Below, piece by piece: positions 31,925 to 43,104 of a stretch of DNA of 64,000 bases (the first letter of the stretch is position 1; each line of letters starts with the position of its first letter). Origin of the DNA: Thereva unica (taxonomy: Eukaryota; Arthropoda; Insecta; Diptera; Therevidae); NCBI GenBank assembly GCA_949987705.1, contig CATLJY010000866.1, positions 1 through 64,000 on the forward strand, in the 5' to 3' direction. Made by a program: the position numbers and the translations under genes. The notes beneath the pieces are model-generated. The model saw only the letters and a program-made list of their open reading frames with translations, searched no databases and was not told where the DNA came from.

Positions 31925-33630
31925 TGCTTACTTGGTTTTGATTATGTGGCGGTTGTGAACGGGGCAGTGACTGTTGTTGATTAGTTTGCGGATAACCATT
32001 ATTATATTGTGAAGGTCTACCGCCATTATTGTTGTTGGGGCGCTGTTCAGGGAAACGACCGTTATTAGGGAAGTTCGGTCGTGAGCGCTCTGGTGGGCGG
32101 CGACAATCCCGTGCATCGTGATTTGTCGTTCTGCAAATGGTGCAATAGGGAGTATTCTTCCTTTTAATACAATCTGCGTATGTGTGCCCCCCTGTTTCGA
32201 CAATAGCTACAGGTGACATTTGCCAACGGATTGCCTTGAGATTTTTGAGGCGTTGGCGTTAATTGTGTCACCTGAGGTATTGTGGTAGTTGTGGTAGGGA
32301 CTGGTATATTTGTTACACTCGGTTGTTGTGTATTGGGCAGGGGGAGATTGTAGTTAGTGTTGCTTGGGGTGGAATGTTAAGTTCTTGTGATATGGCACTG
32401 GGCGGAATGATGACGGCGGCGGTGTTATGTTGGACGGAGTAGAGTGAATGTGTCGTTTGTAGAGGAGTGGAGCCGTTTAGGCCTGACTGTGATGGATATG
32501 TATAAGGACCATTATTGTAAGCCAGCGTATAGGGATTATTGTACGGGTTGGGGGTGGTTATATTTGGCCCACCTTGACTGTACATTGGCAGGGCTGATTG
32601 GCTTTGGTACTGGGCATGGATGTTCAGTGTTGTTTGCTGAAGTCTCTCCATGTCCAGGGCCTTTTGGATTAAATTATCCAGGCCGTCATCGCCTGCTGCC
32701 AGCAAGTACTGGCATAAGTGTTGGTTATTGATCCCTCCTCTTAATGAGCTTTTCGCAAAATCTTCCAACTGTACTTTGACTTGGGATGCTGCTTCGCCGT
32801 ATTTAGTTGTGGCGGCTTCTATGCATAAAGACAGTTGTTGTTTTATGCGCGTGGTATACGCTGTGAGGGGTTCCATAGGGTGCTGTCGGAGTGTTATTAG
32901 TTTATTAACTAACTCCTGATAAGTTTCCCTAGGTAAATAGGTACGGTTGAGGAGCTTTTCGGCTTCCTCGAAATTGGCTGGCTGACTTGAGGCTATTAGT
33001 TTGTATGCGTCGCCTCTTAGTCTGGTGGGGAGAATTTGAATAAAGGCTTCCTTTTCAGTTCCTGTGAGACATTGTAGAACTCTACGGCAACAGCCTATAA
33101 ACATTTGCAGCTCGGTCGTCAGGGTCGGACTTTGCCCTCCAGAGAATAGTGGGACCAGCTGTGCTGTTATTTTGGCGACTTTCATGTATTCGTCTGCCCT
33201 TGCTGTGTCTAGTAGGAGCTCCTTTTTCTCCCTTACTGTATGGTCTTTTTGATATCCGTATAGGGTAAGTTCCTTCTCGGAGTCTGTGAGGGACACACTT
33301 ACCCAATTCAGAAGATCCTCTGTAAGGCTATCGGTAGGCGACTGGGTGTCGTCGGCTTCACAATTTTTTTCACTTAATTCTAAATATTCTGAATTTTCTA
33401 TATTATGGCTTTCGCCTTGAAGAGGGCGCTCGAGAGACTGAAACTTGATTAAATCCTCTCTAAATTTGAGAGTGCTCTGTTTTAGGTTTTCTATTTGTGT
33501 CAGGCGGCTTTCGCGAGTTCTTTTTGTTTCCCGTTCTACTGCCTGACACGCGGTGATATTAAAGTCACCTGTCTCGAGCGCTCTCTTCAAAATTTTATCT
33601 AAGCTTAACTTAAAACCTACTTGTTGAGTT
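31925..33630 (-). pseudogene. gag: Gag of the provirus (capsid and zinc knuckle)
   Basis: The main frame (33590-32313 and open in frame upstream to about 33645) contains a capsid-like helical region (VPLFSGGQSPTLTTELQMFI...) and a Gln/Pro/Tyr-rich tail. A frame change follows. A second piece (32219-31925) has a Cys-X2-Cys-X4-His-X4-Cys knuckle (CTICRTTNHDARDC) and a Gln/Asn-rich end that is cut by the Helentron-like copy A. The upstream end is cut by the Jockey/CR1-like insertion at 33650. Gag would form the virus-like particle. Confidence 0.75.
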
Positions 33631-33791
33631 GCTGTATTCCCTATTCCCCGTGCTAAACTCAGGAATAACCCTTTGTACTACCAGTCCGTCATGTCGTTTG
33701 TCACGTCATGGTGCAATGTCTAGCAGCAAGCTTAGTACGGGGGGGGGGAATAGGTTAAGGGTTATGAGGAGTGGGGGGAATAGGTTAAGGG

Positions 33792-35827
33792 TTATGGGGG
33801 TGTGAAGGGGTGTTGAAGAAGGTGGCGATGAACCCCGCGTTTGAACTCTTGGATGTTGTAGGAGCTCGGAAATACTGACTGAGAGAGATTATTCCACAGT
33901 CGAGTTGTTCTATTTACAAACGAATTCATATCTTGTTGAGTGCGTGAAAGGGGGAGTTGTAGGTAAAGGGAATGAGACGAGTGGGCTAATCTGGTGTTGC
34001 GGTTATAAGATTGCCGTGGAGGCAGGAGAGCGTTTATTTCGGAGGAACAATCGCTATAATAGTAGCGATCAAATTTTGTTAGTGCTGCTACATTCCTACG
34101 GTGGCTCAAGGGGTCGATGGTGGAGCAGGCGGTGTCGTCATCAATTAATTTAAGGGCCTTTTTTTGGACCTTATCTAACCATGCCAAGGTGGTTATCGAC
34201 GCGCCGCCCCAGACGAGGGAGTTATATTCGAGAAGAGGCCGAATGTAGGATTTATAAATTACAGCGCGGGCCGATGGCTGGAGGAGGAACTTGCACCTCT
34301 TAAGAAATCCCAAGCACTGGGATGCTTGTTTGGCGATTTGGAATATGTGGTCATTCCATCGCAAGTCTTTGGCTAATGTCACGCCTAAGATGTGTAGGGA
34401 TGGGTCGGCCTTTAGTTCCACGCCATCCACTGACAAGGATGGTGAAGTGTTGATCTTCTTCTTGGATATAAGACAGTACTTGGTTTTCGAGGGGTTGAAT
34501 TCGACACGATTCTGTGTTCCCCACTCTAGAATAAGTTCAATGTCGTTATTACTAGAGTTGAACACGATCATCAAGACAGGATCTGGCATGAGTCTGTCTG
34601 TATCGTAGCTGTAAGAGTAACGCAGGGTACCGTCGTCAGCGAAGCTGAGAAGTGGGTTGGAGGGGATTGAAAGTAGATCATTTATAAAGATAAGAAATAG
34701 GTCTGGTGATAAAATTGACCATTGGGGGACCCCCGCAGAGATAGGGTGGGGTTCAGATTTGATGCCATCCAATACTACCTTAATTGAACGGCCGGAAAGG
34801 AAATTCTCAATCCATTTCTGTAAAAGTAAGTCGATTCCAATAGCTTTGAGTTTAGCTAACAAGGCTAAGTGCCAAACTCTATCAAAAGCCTTGGAGATAT
34901 CCAAAGTAACCAGACTGGATTCACCTGATGCATGCAAACTTCGGCTGAGGTGTTCTTTAAGACAAACTAAAAGATCGCCAGTGGATCTTCTGTGTCGGAA
35001 GCCATACTGTCTGTCGTTTATGAGTAGGTTGGATTCTAGATATCCCATAAGTTTTTTGTTGATTATCGTCTCCATTGTTTTGGAGAGAATAGAAGTAATT
35101 GCTATTGGGCGGTAGTTAGAGGGGTCGCTGGAGTCACCTTTTTTCGGTATTGGCTGTACATGGGCAAGTTTCCAAGAGTCTGGATAGACTCCGGAAGAGT
35201 ATGATAGGACAAAAAGTTTGCGCAGAGGTTTAGCCAAAGGTAGGCGCATTGTTTTAAGACGATAGGGGGTATATTATCGGGTCCAGTGGATTTATTGATA
35301 TCGAGCTCCTTGAGGCACCTGTACACCTCGCGAGTCCTGAAGAAAACCCTGTCCATTAAATGAGCGCTGTGCTCGAGAACCGGGGGTAGCAGATCAATTT
35401 GGGGTAAAGAAGAATTGGAAGCAAACAGAGACGCTAATAAATCGGCCTTGGATTTTCTGTCTGTTATCACCTTCTTATCGTGGATGAATGAATTAGTTGT
35501 GGATGAAGTGAAATTCTTCTTAATGGAGCTTACCAAGAACCAGAAGTTCTTGCTACCGGAGGTTGCATTAAAGAGTTTACTTCTCAACTTGTTGTCAAAT
35601 GAATTTTTGACATTCCGGATGGTGACTTTACAGGAATTTCTTAGTTTTATATACTCTACACGGAGCGATTCACTAGGGGAGCTCTTGTAAGCTCGAAAGG
35701 CGGCTTCTTTATTAACTTCCCAGTATAGGAAGTTATTGTAATCGGTCCGAAAATCGAAATCGAAAATTTCAACGTATTTTCATCTTTCAAGGTCCTAGGA
35801 GCATTTTAAGCAAAAAATTGGGAGGAA

Positions 35828-35868
<41 letters not shown>

Positions 35869-37471
35869 TACGGATGTGGTCATTTTTTCCTGCACGATAT
35901 CGCGCGAACCAAAACTTATATCGGCTTCGTTGAGGTGTTGTTCGAAGCGTATTAACCGAAATATGATCTGAAAAGATTTTCATGAAAATCGGTCTAGCCG
36001 TTTTTTTGTTTGAGCGACGTAAGTGATTTTTGTACCTGCACGATATCGCCCGAACCACGAAAGATATTGACTTACTTGAGGTGCCGTTCGAAGCGTATTA
36101 GCGACAATATTATCTGAAAAGATTTTTATAATATTCGGTCCAGCGGTTTTTTGGTTTAAATGATTTAAGTGATTTTTGTACCTGCACGATATCGCGCGAA
36201 CTATAAAAGATATCGGCTTAGTTGACGTGCCGTTCGAAGAGTATTAACCAAAATATGATCTGAAAAGATTTTCATAAAATTCGGTGGAGCCGTTATTTTG
36301 TTTAAGCGGCGTAAGTGATTTTTGTACCTGCACGATATGGCCCGAACCACAAAAGATGTTGACTTACTTGAGGTGCCGTTCGAAGCGTATTAGCGACAAT
36401 ATAATCTGAAAATATTTTTATAATATTCGGTCCAGCGGGTTTTTGGTTTAACTGACTTAAGTGATTTTTGTACCTGCACGATACCGCGCGAACTAAAAAC
36501 TATATCGACTTCATTGAGGTGCCGAAAAACATTCATACATCAATTTTATATACATTTTCGTCATCCTAATCTTGTAAGTGCGCACATTAAGTTTGACATT
36601 TTAGCGAAAATATTGATAAACAATTGTGACAAATTCTCACTATTATGCATATATTCTATATTGCCTATTGTTCATTTATTATTAAAATATCCAATCATAA
36701 TATTCAACATCCATCATACTGGGAAGTTGATCGTGTGGACCGAAAGGGTCGAACCCACATCGCAACTAGTTTCTGATTGCATTCATACACTGCTGATTAA
36801 ACCATCTGTTGGACCTAGCCTTCACAGATTTGGTAGAATGAGGAATGAACAAATGTATTCCTGTCTGTATAATCCTAGAGATACGGATAGCGGCAGAGTT
36901 GACGTTTTTGTTTCGGAAACACTGGTTCCAGTCAGTAGATTGGAAAAAATTAATAAGCCCCAGCCAATTGGCCTTCCCATAATGCCATACAGTTCTTTTA
37001 ACTGGTTTGGGAGGGGTGGGAACTTTGAAAGGGAAACTAGCGCTAACTAAGGAGTGGTCCGGATTGCCGAGAGGTGAATCAACTTCAACAGAGTAACGAG
37101 CTGGATGAGAAGTTAAAAAAAGATCAAGGAGATAGGTTCCTTGATCAGAAACATCAGGGACTCTTGTGGGACGATCCACAATTTGATGCAAATTATTGGC
37201 GTCTGCAAAGAGCTCGACGTGCTTGACAGAAACACTGGTGCCATTTGAGTAAGTCAGCCATTTTGCGATGTGAACATTGAAATCACCCGCAACGATGATT
37301 TCACACTCAGGATTGGACTACAAAAATCCCGAGATTTGTTCGGAAATGGTATCAAAAGATGAAGTGGAGGCTTCGTTACTTATGTTAGGACTTCTGTATA
37401 GGAAGCAGAAGAATATGACGTGGCTTTGGAATATGATTTTAACCCAAAGATAGTTGAAATCTGAAGTCGTG
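33792..37471 (-). pseudogene. Endonuclease-RT ORF of Jockey/CR1-like copy 1
   Basis: The endonuclease part is at 37471-36771. After the Helentron-like insertion come the linker and RT: VNKSTGPDNIPP-type entry (near 35280), IPKKGDSSDPSNYRPIA, LDISKAFDRVWH, SAGVPQ, and FADDGTL as the catalytic box near 34640. The C-terminus extends to 33792 with YIRPLLEY and a long tail. Differences from copy 2 include a W replacing the expected G after GVPQ, several frame changes (for example near 35110 and in the 34600 region) and a stop at 37318. It is inactive. Confidence 0.8.
35713..36770 (+). mobile_element. Helentron-like element, copy B (1058 bp)
   Basis: Same ends as copy A. It contains five tandem units starting CCTGCACGAT at about 35890, 36035, 36181, 36328 and 36473 (period 145-147 bp) and a (TG)n tract at about 35831-35862. 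The paralogous Jockey-like copy at about 58464 provides the empty site (CTTCTTTGTTTCTGATTGC). Comparing the two shows precise insertion between T residues without target duplication. Confidence 0.75.
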
Positions 37472-37650
37472 TTTTCTGCTGCAGTTGTGGGTGTTGATGT
37501 GTTGTCTGCGTATTTAGGTTGATGGTTGATGTCGTTGGACCCTGGAATTGTTGAAGGGCCTGCTGTTAGGTGATTATCCCTCGGTGGGGGAGTTTCTAAG
37601 TGATGGTTGTCCCCTGGTTGGCCCTCTGACATAGGGCGTATCCTGGGCAC
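37472..37650 (-). pseudogene. gag: N-terminal gag fragment of the provirus
   Basis: Starts near 37650 on the minus strand with a Pro/Asn/Thr-rich, low-complexity protein (MPRIRPMSEGQPGDNH...) and runs to the Jockey/CR1-like junction. The remainder of gag resumes at about 33645. Between this ORF and the primer site (37651-37883) is a leader in which another frame is also open. Confidence 0.5.
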
Positions 37651-37883
37651 GGATGAACCCCGCTATAAGTCGCTCGCTGATAAAAACTTATGGGGGTAAA
37701 TGCGTGCTCGGAGCAGAGGCATCTATAGATGATTACCCCCGAGCGTTGATTCGTGGAGGATCTGGGATATTTTACGCGCCGTAGCTGCAGACGCTAACAC
37801 TGCCCCCAAGTCAGGCTCGGCCTTGGGTTGGAGGTCAAAGGAGCCTAGACCGACAGTATTAACAACTTTTGATAGCGCACCCA

Positions 37884-37902
37884 GATCCTACCGGCTGCGC
37901 CA
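37884..37902 (-). promoter_or_regulatory. Primer-binding site of the provirus
   Basis: The plus strand reads GATCCTACCGGCTGCGCCA, so the minus strand starts TGGCGCAGCCGGTAGGATC. It lies 4 bases inside the 5' LTR. The close form TGGCGCAGTCGGTAGGATC is used by several insect Gypsy elements (mdg1/412-type, tRNA-Arg as I recall). It defines the minus orientation. Confidence 0.75.
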
Positions 37903-37948
37903 ATTTTGTTATATATTTTTGTTATATAATTTAATTGTTATATATAGG

Positions 37949-37956
<8 letters not shown>

Positions 37957-38025
<69 letters not shown>
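37957..38025. repeat. (TA)n microsatellite
   Basis: About 34 TA dinucleotides at the left edge of the DNA transposon; a shorter TATATATATA run is at its right edge. Confidence 0.95.
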
Positions 38026-38029
<4 letters not shown>

Positions 38030-40642
38030 GGGTCAAATTGTTCGCAAAGAATGTATCATGGTCCATTTCAGCGAAATTCTTAAAATTCGTGTTATTTTAA
38101 GTATTTTTCGCGCGAAGAAACTATATATTTTGGATGAAGTGTACCCCCCTACTTTTCAATTATAGATTTTTAATAAATAATAATTGTTTTTAAAAACACT
38201 TTCAAACAAACCGCTATAACTTCTGAAATAGTTGTAATAGGATAATGGTTTTGGGCTCGTTGGATCAGGAATTTTCCCAGCTATATATTTTGCTTTAATT
38301 CTACCCCCACTTTTTTTCAAAAATATACTTTGTACCAAATGATTATTTTTTTAATAACACTTTCAAAGAAATCGCTATTTCTAAGATAATTGTAGTAGGA
38401 TATTGATCTTGACCTTATTGGATCGGGAATTTTTACAGCTTTTCACCAATGTGAATATCAGCTGTTTACTTGATTATAGTAGAAAGAATTTGATGTTTAT
38501 TTGCAAAAAATTAGAGAAAACTGGCACTTATCCAAATAACACCCATTTTCTATGACTTTTTCCTGGAAAACCATTTTTTTCAGCTAAAAAAAAACTTCCT
38601 AAAAAACTAACAACTTTTATTTTTTGCGCCTATTATTATATATGTATTCGTGTTCGATTTGGTTGAAAAGTACATTCAAAGTTTGAGCAAACAGTAACAA
38701 TTTAACAATTTCACAGTTTACCTAACATTTTTACCACCTTCTCCAAAACATAAAATTACAATGAAATGTTAAATAAAACTTGTATAAAAACTTTTAATAT
38801 TAAAATTTTTAAAAGGATTTATTGGAATTTTTTTTGCTGTGAAATCTGGACATTTTTCTCTCGACTTCGCAGACGCGGCAAGATCTCCTGGTTTGTTTTG
38901 TTCTGTAACATGTTTGGATGCTCTAGTCAGCTCTTGTACATTGCGTTCAGTGCTATGAATGTGGCACGGTATTTGAATATTGATTATCAGCTCATCGCTC
39001 TCATAATAGTCTTCGAAGTGCTCAAGAGGTATGTCTCTTGTGTATGGTGGTTCGTACAGAATATTGTTGTCATCCAAATCTACCATATTAATACAATCAG
39101 TGCAATTAAAATGAATTTTAAGTGTTTTATACTCCCTTAATGTTTTTCCATCTAGATTTTTCCTGATGTGTATTATTTTTTTAAATGCCATTTGATGCAC
39201 TGGTTTTCTCAAGTCGCAAATCATTGACAACAAGATACTTTCTGAGCTTGCGAAAAAGCATTTGTCTGCCATAACACCACCACCAGCTGTCTGCCATAAC
39301 ATAACGAATAACTGAAGCATAAATATACCCGGAAATGCTATTTATACTTATGTCGTTATATCACTCCGGGTAATGAAATAACCAATTTGAAGACACAATG
39401 ATCTTGTTTAAATCCATACAATTTAAAAAAGAGTTTTCAGGATTTCTCAAGATCTATTCTATTTTTCTCAGTATCATGAAAGGACAAAGGCAGGCAATAA
39501 AGTAATTAAGGAAAGCCACCTAAATAAAAAAAGGATTTGAATATTTTTTAAGCCGCCTAATTGAAGGATACGACATTCCTTGTTTAAGCTTCAAAGGAAA
39601 GAGTGAGAAATCATACAAACATAAAAAGTGCTCTTGAAGGTGGATGTTGTGACATGATCTAATTTGTTCAAAAGAAATATCTAAAGTGTTACCGTTAAAT
39701 ACTTAATAATGCCCAGGCAATTTTTGAATTCCTAAAAATTTTTATAAATATTGTGGTAATATGTAAAAAGGTTAATTTTTTACTGTTTTCTCAATCTTTG
39801 GATCAACTTTTTTAACAAATCGGACAAGAATATACAACCAACCAACCCAAATAAAAGTTGTTAGTTTTTTATGAAGTTTTTTAGGCTGCAAAGAAATATT
39901 TTTTGAAAAAAAAAAAAAAATAATAATAATAATAACAGAAAATTGGTGTTATTTTGAAAAGTGCCAATTTTTTCATTTTTGCAACTAATCATAAAATTCT
40001 ATCTACTGTAATACAGGTATACATTTCTAGTGGATATGCAGTAGGGTGGGTCAAATTGTTCGCAAAGAATGTATCATGGTCCATTTCCATTACCCCCCAC
40101 AAACTTTTCAATAATACGTTTTTACTAAATAATATTTTTTTTTAAAACACTTTCAAACAAACCGCTATAACTTCTGAAACAATTGTGCTACTGTAATACA
40201 AGTACATATACATCTGATATTCACAATATCGTAAAGCTGCAAAAATTCCCGATCCAATAAGGTCAAGATCAATATCCTACTACAATTCCTTTAGAAGTTA
40301 TAGTGATTTGTTTGAAAGTGTTATTAAAAAAATAATCATTTAGTACCTACAAAATATATTTCTGAAAAAAAGTGGGGGTAGAATTAAACCAAAATATATA
40401 GCTAGGAAAATTCCTGATCCAACGAGCCCAAAACCATTATCCTATTACAACTATTTCAGAAGTTATAGCGGTTTGTTTGAAAGTGTTTTTAAAAACAATT
40501 ATTATTTATTAAAAATCTATAATTGAAAAGTAGGGGGGGTACACTTCATCCAAAATATATAGTTTCTTCGCGAAAAATACTTGAAATAACACGAATTTTA
40601 AGATTTTCGCTGAAATGGACCCAAAAAATATTTGACCCACCC
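38026..40642 (-). mobile_element. DNA transposon with ~430-bp terminal inverted repeats
   Basis: Starts GGGTGGGTCAAATTG and ends CAAATATTTGACCCACCC-type, flanked by TA. The left arm (38026 to about 38457) and right arm (about 40220-40642) are near-complementary over their length, with phrases such as GTGTACCCCCCTA, CCGCTATAACTTCTGAAAT and TTATTGGATCGGGAATTTTTACAGC. A third, partial copy of the left terminus lies at 40043-40185 in direct orientation. The interior encodes a degenerate protein (38769-39320, minus). Superfamily unassigned. Confidence 0.75.
38769..39320 (-). pseudogene. Putative transposase C-terminal fragment
   Basis: A 183-residue frame. The stretch IQIPCHIHSTERNVQELTRA...AKSREKCPDF fits a pattern, PCH(T/S)Q..ER..K..T.....V, that I recall from many unnamed arthropod proteins linked to DNA transposons. 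No acidic triad is visible here, so the catalytic part is missing or unrecognisable. Confidence 0.45.
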
Positions 40643-41090
40643 TAAATATATATATATATATTTAATATTCACAAACACACTAATATAACTTTTTTCTTAA
40701 TTGCTTTATTTGTATTTTATTATTCCTTAAAATTGTTATATTACAACAACACACTAATATAACTACCTTTTTTTTATTGTTTTATTAATACTTCATTATT
40801 ACTTAAAATTCTCTTTAATAAATTGGAGTTGTTTTCCTACCTTTTTGGTTATTTCTCGTTATCATTGGTTTATAGCACGACCGTACTTATATTTTTCTTT
40901 TTTAATTGTTTTATACATTTGTAAATATGTTCTCTTAATTCTATTTTTATTTATTTTTGTTTTTATTTATAACGCAATTCTCGAACAACAAAAAATTCTT
41001 GTTCTTAAATAACACCTGAATTCTTATTCTTAAAAGAATCACAACACAAGATTCTAAGCCTTAAAAGATACACAACACAAAGATACACAC

Positions 41091-43104
41091 GATTTTTAGT
41101 CTGAGTGAAATAGGGTTTTTCCAAACCGCTAAAGCTATAGGGCTGAAATTTTGACAGTGCATCCCTATAATGGAGTAGACATCTACTATAAAGCGATTTT
41201 TCGAAATTCATCCCCTAAGGGGGTGAAATGGGGTTTACCCAAACCGCTGGAGCTATAGTGCTAAAATTTTGACAGTGTTCCCTAAAATGACATGGACATC
41301 CACTAACAAGCGATTTTTCGAAATTCATCCCCTAATAGCCTTATGACACTGGCTTTATCGTAGGCTGAAAATGCTGCCTTGGCTAGGCTGAAAATGACGA
41401 AATCTGTTATACTGTGGGACAGAGATAGCATGTGAGAGTAAGAGCAATTACCTCATTATTATAACAGATAGTTGTGAGGGGAGAAGAATTCCGTTGGAAA
41501 TATTTGAAATATTAAAATTTATTATGATTAAAATTAAATTAATTGAAATTTATTGTATTTAATATTAAACATGGTCAACATTAGTTAAATTAAAATTCTT
41601 TGTTCTCTTCCTTTCAATTTGCAACTTCCTCATTAGAAAATCTTGTTTGACCTAAGTCCTTGTTTCACACCGTTGAGTTTCCCGACTATTAAATCCTTCT
41701 ATACATGGAGATTTTTTAGGGCTCTGTTTATTTCTTCAAGCGAGATTTTTTCTTAATTACTGTCAATACAAAAACGAGCGATTTTACTCCGGAGACCCAA
41801 TTATGAAAATTTACCCTTCAATAAGATATTATTTATTCTCACTTCAATTATATTTGCTGCCACTTCAATTATAATTATTTCAATTTATTACTTCAATTTA
41901 TTTTGATTCTCACTCACTGTTATAAAAAGTCTAGAGATGTAGCAAACTGTTATAAAAAGCATAGAAAAAAGAACATGAATTTCATTCTTTTCCTATGCTT
42001 TTTATAACAGTTTTCTAGACTTTTTATAACACTTAAAATTCAGCCAAGAAAAGTTTGAGTATATTCCTCTCACTCTTACATATGGGTAAATCTCATTTGA
42101 ATTTTTTCTTTCAGTTTTCAGCCTAGCCAAGGCAGTATTTTCAGCCTACGATGAAGCCAGTGTCATAAGGCTATAAGGGGGTGAAATGGGGTCAACCCAA
42201 AACCGCTGGAGCTATAGGGTTGAAATTTTGACAGTGCATCCCTATAATGGATTGGACTTCCACTAAAAAGCGATTTTTCGAAATTCATCCCCTAAGGGGG
42301 TGAAATTTAGTCAACCCAAAACCCCTATAACTACAGGGCTGAAATTTTGACAGTGCATTCCTATAATGACGTGAACATCCACTACAAAGCGATTTTTCGA
42401 ATTTCATTAGCTAAGGGGTTGAAATGGGGTTTATCCAAACCGCTAAAGTTAAAGATTTTTTGAAATTTATCCTCTAAGGGGGTTAAATGGGGTTAACCCA
42501 AACCGCTGGAGCTAAACGGCTGAAATTTTGACAGCGCATCTCTATAATGACGTGGACATTCACTAAGAAGCGATTTGTCGAAATTAATCCCCTAAAGAGG
42601 TGAAATGGGGTTACCAAACTACTGGAGCCATGGAGCTGAAATTTGGACAGTGCATCCCTATTACGTGGACATCCACTAAGAGGCGATTACCCGAAATTTA
42701 TCCCATAAGGCGATGAAATGGGGTTAACCCAATCCTCTGAAGCTGAAGGGCTGAAATTTTGACAGTGCATCCCTATAATCACGTAGAAATGAATGACTCG
42801 AAATTCACTTTATTTAATATTCACTTGTGATTGCTTCATAATTTCTTGCACCCACGTAAATAGGCGAACAAACGTAACGAACGTTCATCAAACCCTAAAA
42901 TGTCACTTTTCTTGATGACATATATAAGCCAATCTCTGCTTCAAAACTTGCAGATTTGTTGAGCAGAGGTGATATACGCAGCAATTTGTTTACCATATTT
43001 ATTAAAAAAATGCACTATAATAAACCCTTTTTTGGGATATTAACAGCTGATTTTTTTGTTTGTTTTTTTTATAGGCGTTGCAAGCCACGCGGGTTTTATG
43101 CTAG
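41091..43104 (+). mobile_element. Helitron, 3' segment with satellite units and CTAG end
   Basis: About ten ~119-bp units (AAACCGCT...GCTATAGGGCTGAAATTTTGACAGTG) run to about 42790. A unique tail follows, ending GGCGTTGCAAGCCACGCGGG, then TTTTATGCTAG before a T: a short hairpin close to CTAG, the expected Helitron 3' terminus. The same ending appears, reversed, at 46177. Interrupted by a 838-bp MITE. No coding sequence in 42800-43104. Confidence 0.7.
41336..42173. mobile_element. 838-bp MITE with ~58-bp terminal repeats and TAA duplication
   Basis: Ends TAGCCTTATGACACTGGC... and its complement ...GCCAGTGTCATAAGGCTA, flanked by TAA (41333-41335, 42174-42176). Joining the flanks restores the satellite phrase CCCCTAAGGGGG. 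The interior holds a nested palindrome (about 41921-42032) made of TGTTATAAAAAGTCTAGA and TGTTATAAAAAGCATAGAAA with their complements. No ORF. The 3-bp TWA duplication suggests a PIF/Harbinger link, but this is not proven. Confidence 0.75.

Larger units (their letters stand above)
33650..37471 (-). mobile_element. Jockey/CR1-like non-LTR retrotransposon, copy 1, 5'-truncated
   Basis: Shares its 3' end (GTGCTAA(A/G)CTCAGG... on the plus strand), coding order and sequence with the copy at 56427-59720. Its 5' end stops abruptly at 37471 inside the endonuclease domain, joined to provirus gag sequence, so it is a truncated insertion in gag. Interrupted by Helentron-like copy B. Near the 3' end (33739-33797) a G-rich phrase, GGGGGAATAGGTTAAGGG, is tandemly duplicated. 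Confidence 0.8.
15351..41080 (-). mobile_element. Errantivirus-like Gypsy provirus with env, heavily nested
   Basis: Read from right to left: 5' LTR (37907-41080 with insertions), primer site, gag (37650-37472, then 33630-31925), protease (31151-29955), RNase H (29875-29468), integrase (29173-27782), env (27582-26023 plus a tail at 18030-17952), and 3' LTR (16479-15351). The RT core is missing. Interruptions are a Jockey/CR1-like element, two Helentron-like elements, a SINE, a BEL/Pao element, a PIF/Harbinger element and a long-TIR transposon. Gag-pol-env order with an insect-retrovirus F-like Env is the errantivirus plan. I do not find a clean target duplication outside the LTRs. Every gene is broken. 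Confidence 0.75.
37907..41080 (-). repeat. 5' LTR of the provirus, interrupted by a DNA transposon
   Basis: Plus-strand left edge TGTTATATATTTTTG matches 15351 onward, and 40650-41077 matches 15390-15850 and the end of the other LTR. The 38026-40642 DNA transposon lies inside it, within a TA-repeat tract. The right edge is blurred: copy-specific bases follow ACACAACA before the Helitron satellite resumes near 41091. Confidence 0.65.
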
